From Dehalococcoidales bacterium (lineage in GTDB: Bacteria; Chloroflexota; Dehalococcoidia; Dehalococcoidales; RBG-16-60-22), in assembly GCA_030639445.1 (NCBI GenBank), contig DAOWCR010000075.1, forward strand, positions 1 through 6,452: DNA of 6,452 nucleotides. Direction: 5' to 3'. This document shows positions 5,802-6,452 of this stretch, piece after piece (positions within the stretch are counted from its first letter, which is position 1; every line of letters begins with the position of its first letter). Under the pieces are notes generated by a model. That model ran no database searches and was not told the DNA's origin. It saw nothing but the letters and a program-made list of their open reading frames with translations. The translations under genes and the position numbers were made by a program.

Positions 5802-6452
5802 TTGGGACGCAGTAGAAAGCTATTAACTGATTTCTATTGCCTCGCTGCTTCAAACTTCGCCGGAGGTGTTCAAAGGTATAGTGGCGTTGTGAAAGGTTAC
5901 CGCCAATTTAATAGATTTGTTAAGCGTTTCTCATCTATAGATGATATCCATAACCTAACTACTTTTAATGGTCTATTACAGGATCACTGGGAGGATGAGC
6001 TAACACAAAAGGATTTTTCCCGCTTGGAAGAAATCCAACCCTATACTTGGCAAACCGTTATTCTGCTAAGCTATTTCCACATGTTTGGAATAAAAATTGC
6101 TTCCTTATATCTTAAAATGCTTGTTATTGACCTGAATTTCTTTGGATTGGTTAGTGAGCCAATTCCTATACCTCTGGAGCGAGTGAATGCGAGAGTTGTG
6201 AATGAAGTCTGTCTTGGTTTGGGGCACCCCCCCCTTTTTCAGAGCAGGATATGGGCAAATTAGGTGATTCCGAATTAATACTCAGGTTTAATAAGAAGGC
6301 TGAAGAAATAATGGGGACCGAAAGACAGAAATATTTCGACAATTTGTGGTTCATCGGTCATTTTTATTGCGATGGTAATAGAGACAGTCCAGACCAGTGT
6401 GTTAAGCGTGAAATCATTGAAATTTGTGAATGGCCCTATCTCAAGGATCTTA
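5802..6452 (+). pseudogene. Frame-interrupted gene, HhH-GPD DNA glycosylase-like (tentative), open at right edge
   Basis: The first frame runs 5802-6263 (153 codons from TTG) with no ATG before residue 94 and no ribosome-binding site, so its real start is unclear. At C8-T5 (6227-6239) coding passes to the -1 frame: one extra C or T gives HPPPFSEQDMGKLGDSEL and continues, without a stop, to the window end. The joined protein has an Ile- and Leu-rich helix pair with FGIKIASLYLKML (about 95-107), then EPIPIPLERVNARV (119-132). This pattern resembles the helix-hairpin-helix and the following P-x-D-x-RV segment of HhH-GPD base-excision glycosylases, especially the archaeal AGOG type. Where a catalytic Asp would be expected there is Glu126. 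Further on, FIGHFYC and two more Cys (spacing C-x9-C-x8-C) do not match the EndoIII iron-sulfur cluster. If the family call is right, it would excise damaged bases or act in a glycosylase-type defence enzyme; both are guesses. Base composition differs from dnaE, suggesting transfer. Confidence 0.4.

Noticed and set aside
6166..6354. Minus-strand 62-codon frame at the right end
   Set aside because: It is opposite the better-supported plus-strand interrupted gene and has no recognisable features.

Overview
The window is bacterial chromosomal DNA built around DNA repair and replication genes. The first 5.3 kb is moderately GC-rich (one 60-base line inside dnaE counts to about 57% GC). The DnaE sequence, with PDIDLDF, RGSAAAS in place of the commoner RGSAAGS, and an intact metal-binding PHP site, recalls Chloroflexota (Dehalococcoidia-like) DnaE proteins. 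That assignment is from memory and tentative.

Layout. Positions 1-947 (minus strand) hold the N-terminal half of uvrB, which runs off the left edge; a good sigma70-type promoter lies just upstream of it (978-1006). Next, on the same strand, is a complete GNAT acetyltransferase gene of the phosphinothricin/YncA type (1086-1583). It has its own promoter (1619-1647) and an intrinsic terminator (1028-1051), so it and uvrB look like separate transcription units. Divergently on the plus strand, dnaE (DNA polymerase III alpha subunit) most likely runs from a GTG at 1826 to 5323. An extended -10 promoter (1790-1798) lies inside the longer possible reading frame and fixes this short start.

Positions 5324-5565 are a non-coding tract with short direct repeats and three GC-rich hairpins. 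The last hairpin can serve as the dnaE terminator. One hairpin arm is the same as the arm of the GNAT terminator 4.4 kb away, which suggests a dispersed palindromic repeat family.

From about 5540 to the right edge the DNA becomes clearly AT-richer (about 40% GC in one sampled line). Here a plus-strand reading frame is broken by an in-frame TAG at 5793 and by a frame change at a C8-T5 run (6227-6239). The joined product faintly resembles HhH-GPD DNA glycosylases (AGOG-like). It is best read as a decaying or sequence-error-affected acquired gene; phase variation or programmed -1 frameshifting is possible but unproven.

How the genes fit together: UvrB (nucleotide excision repair) and DnaE (replicative synthesis) are housekeeping genes, the acetyltransferase is probably a detoxification enzyme, and the right end is an accessory junction. 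I found no CRISPR array, tRNA, rRNA or complete mobile element, and no clear evidence of a new multi-gene system.
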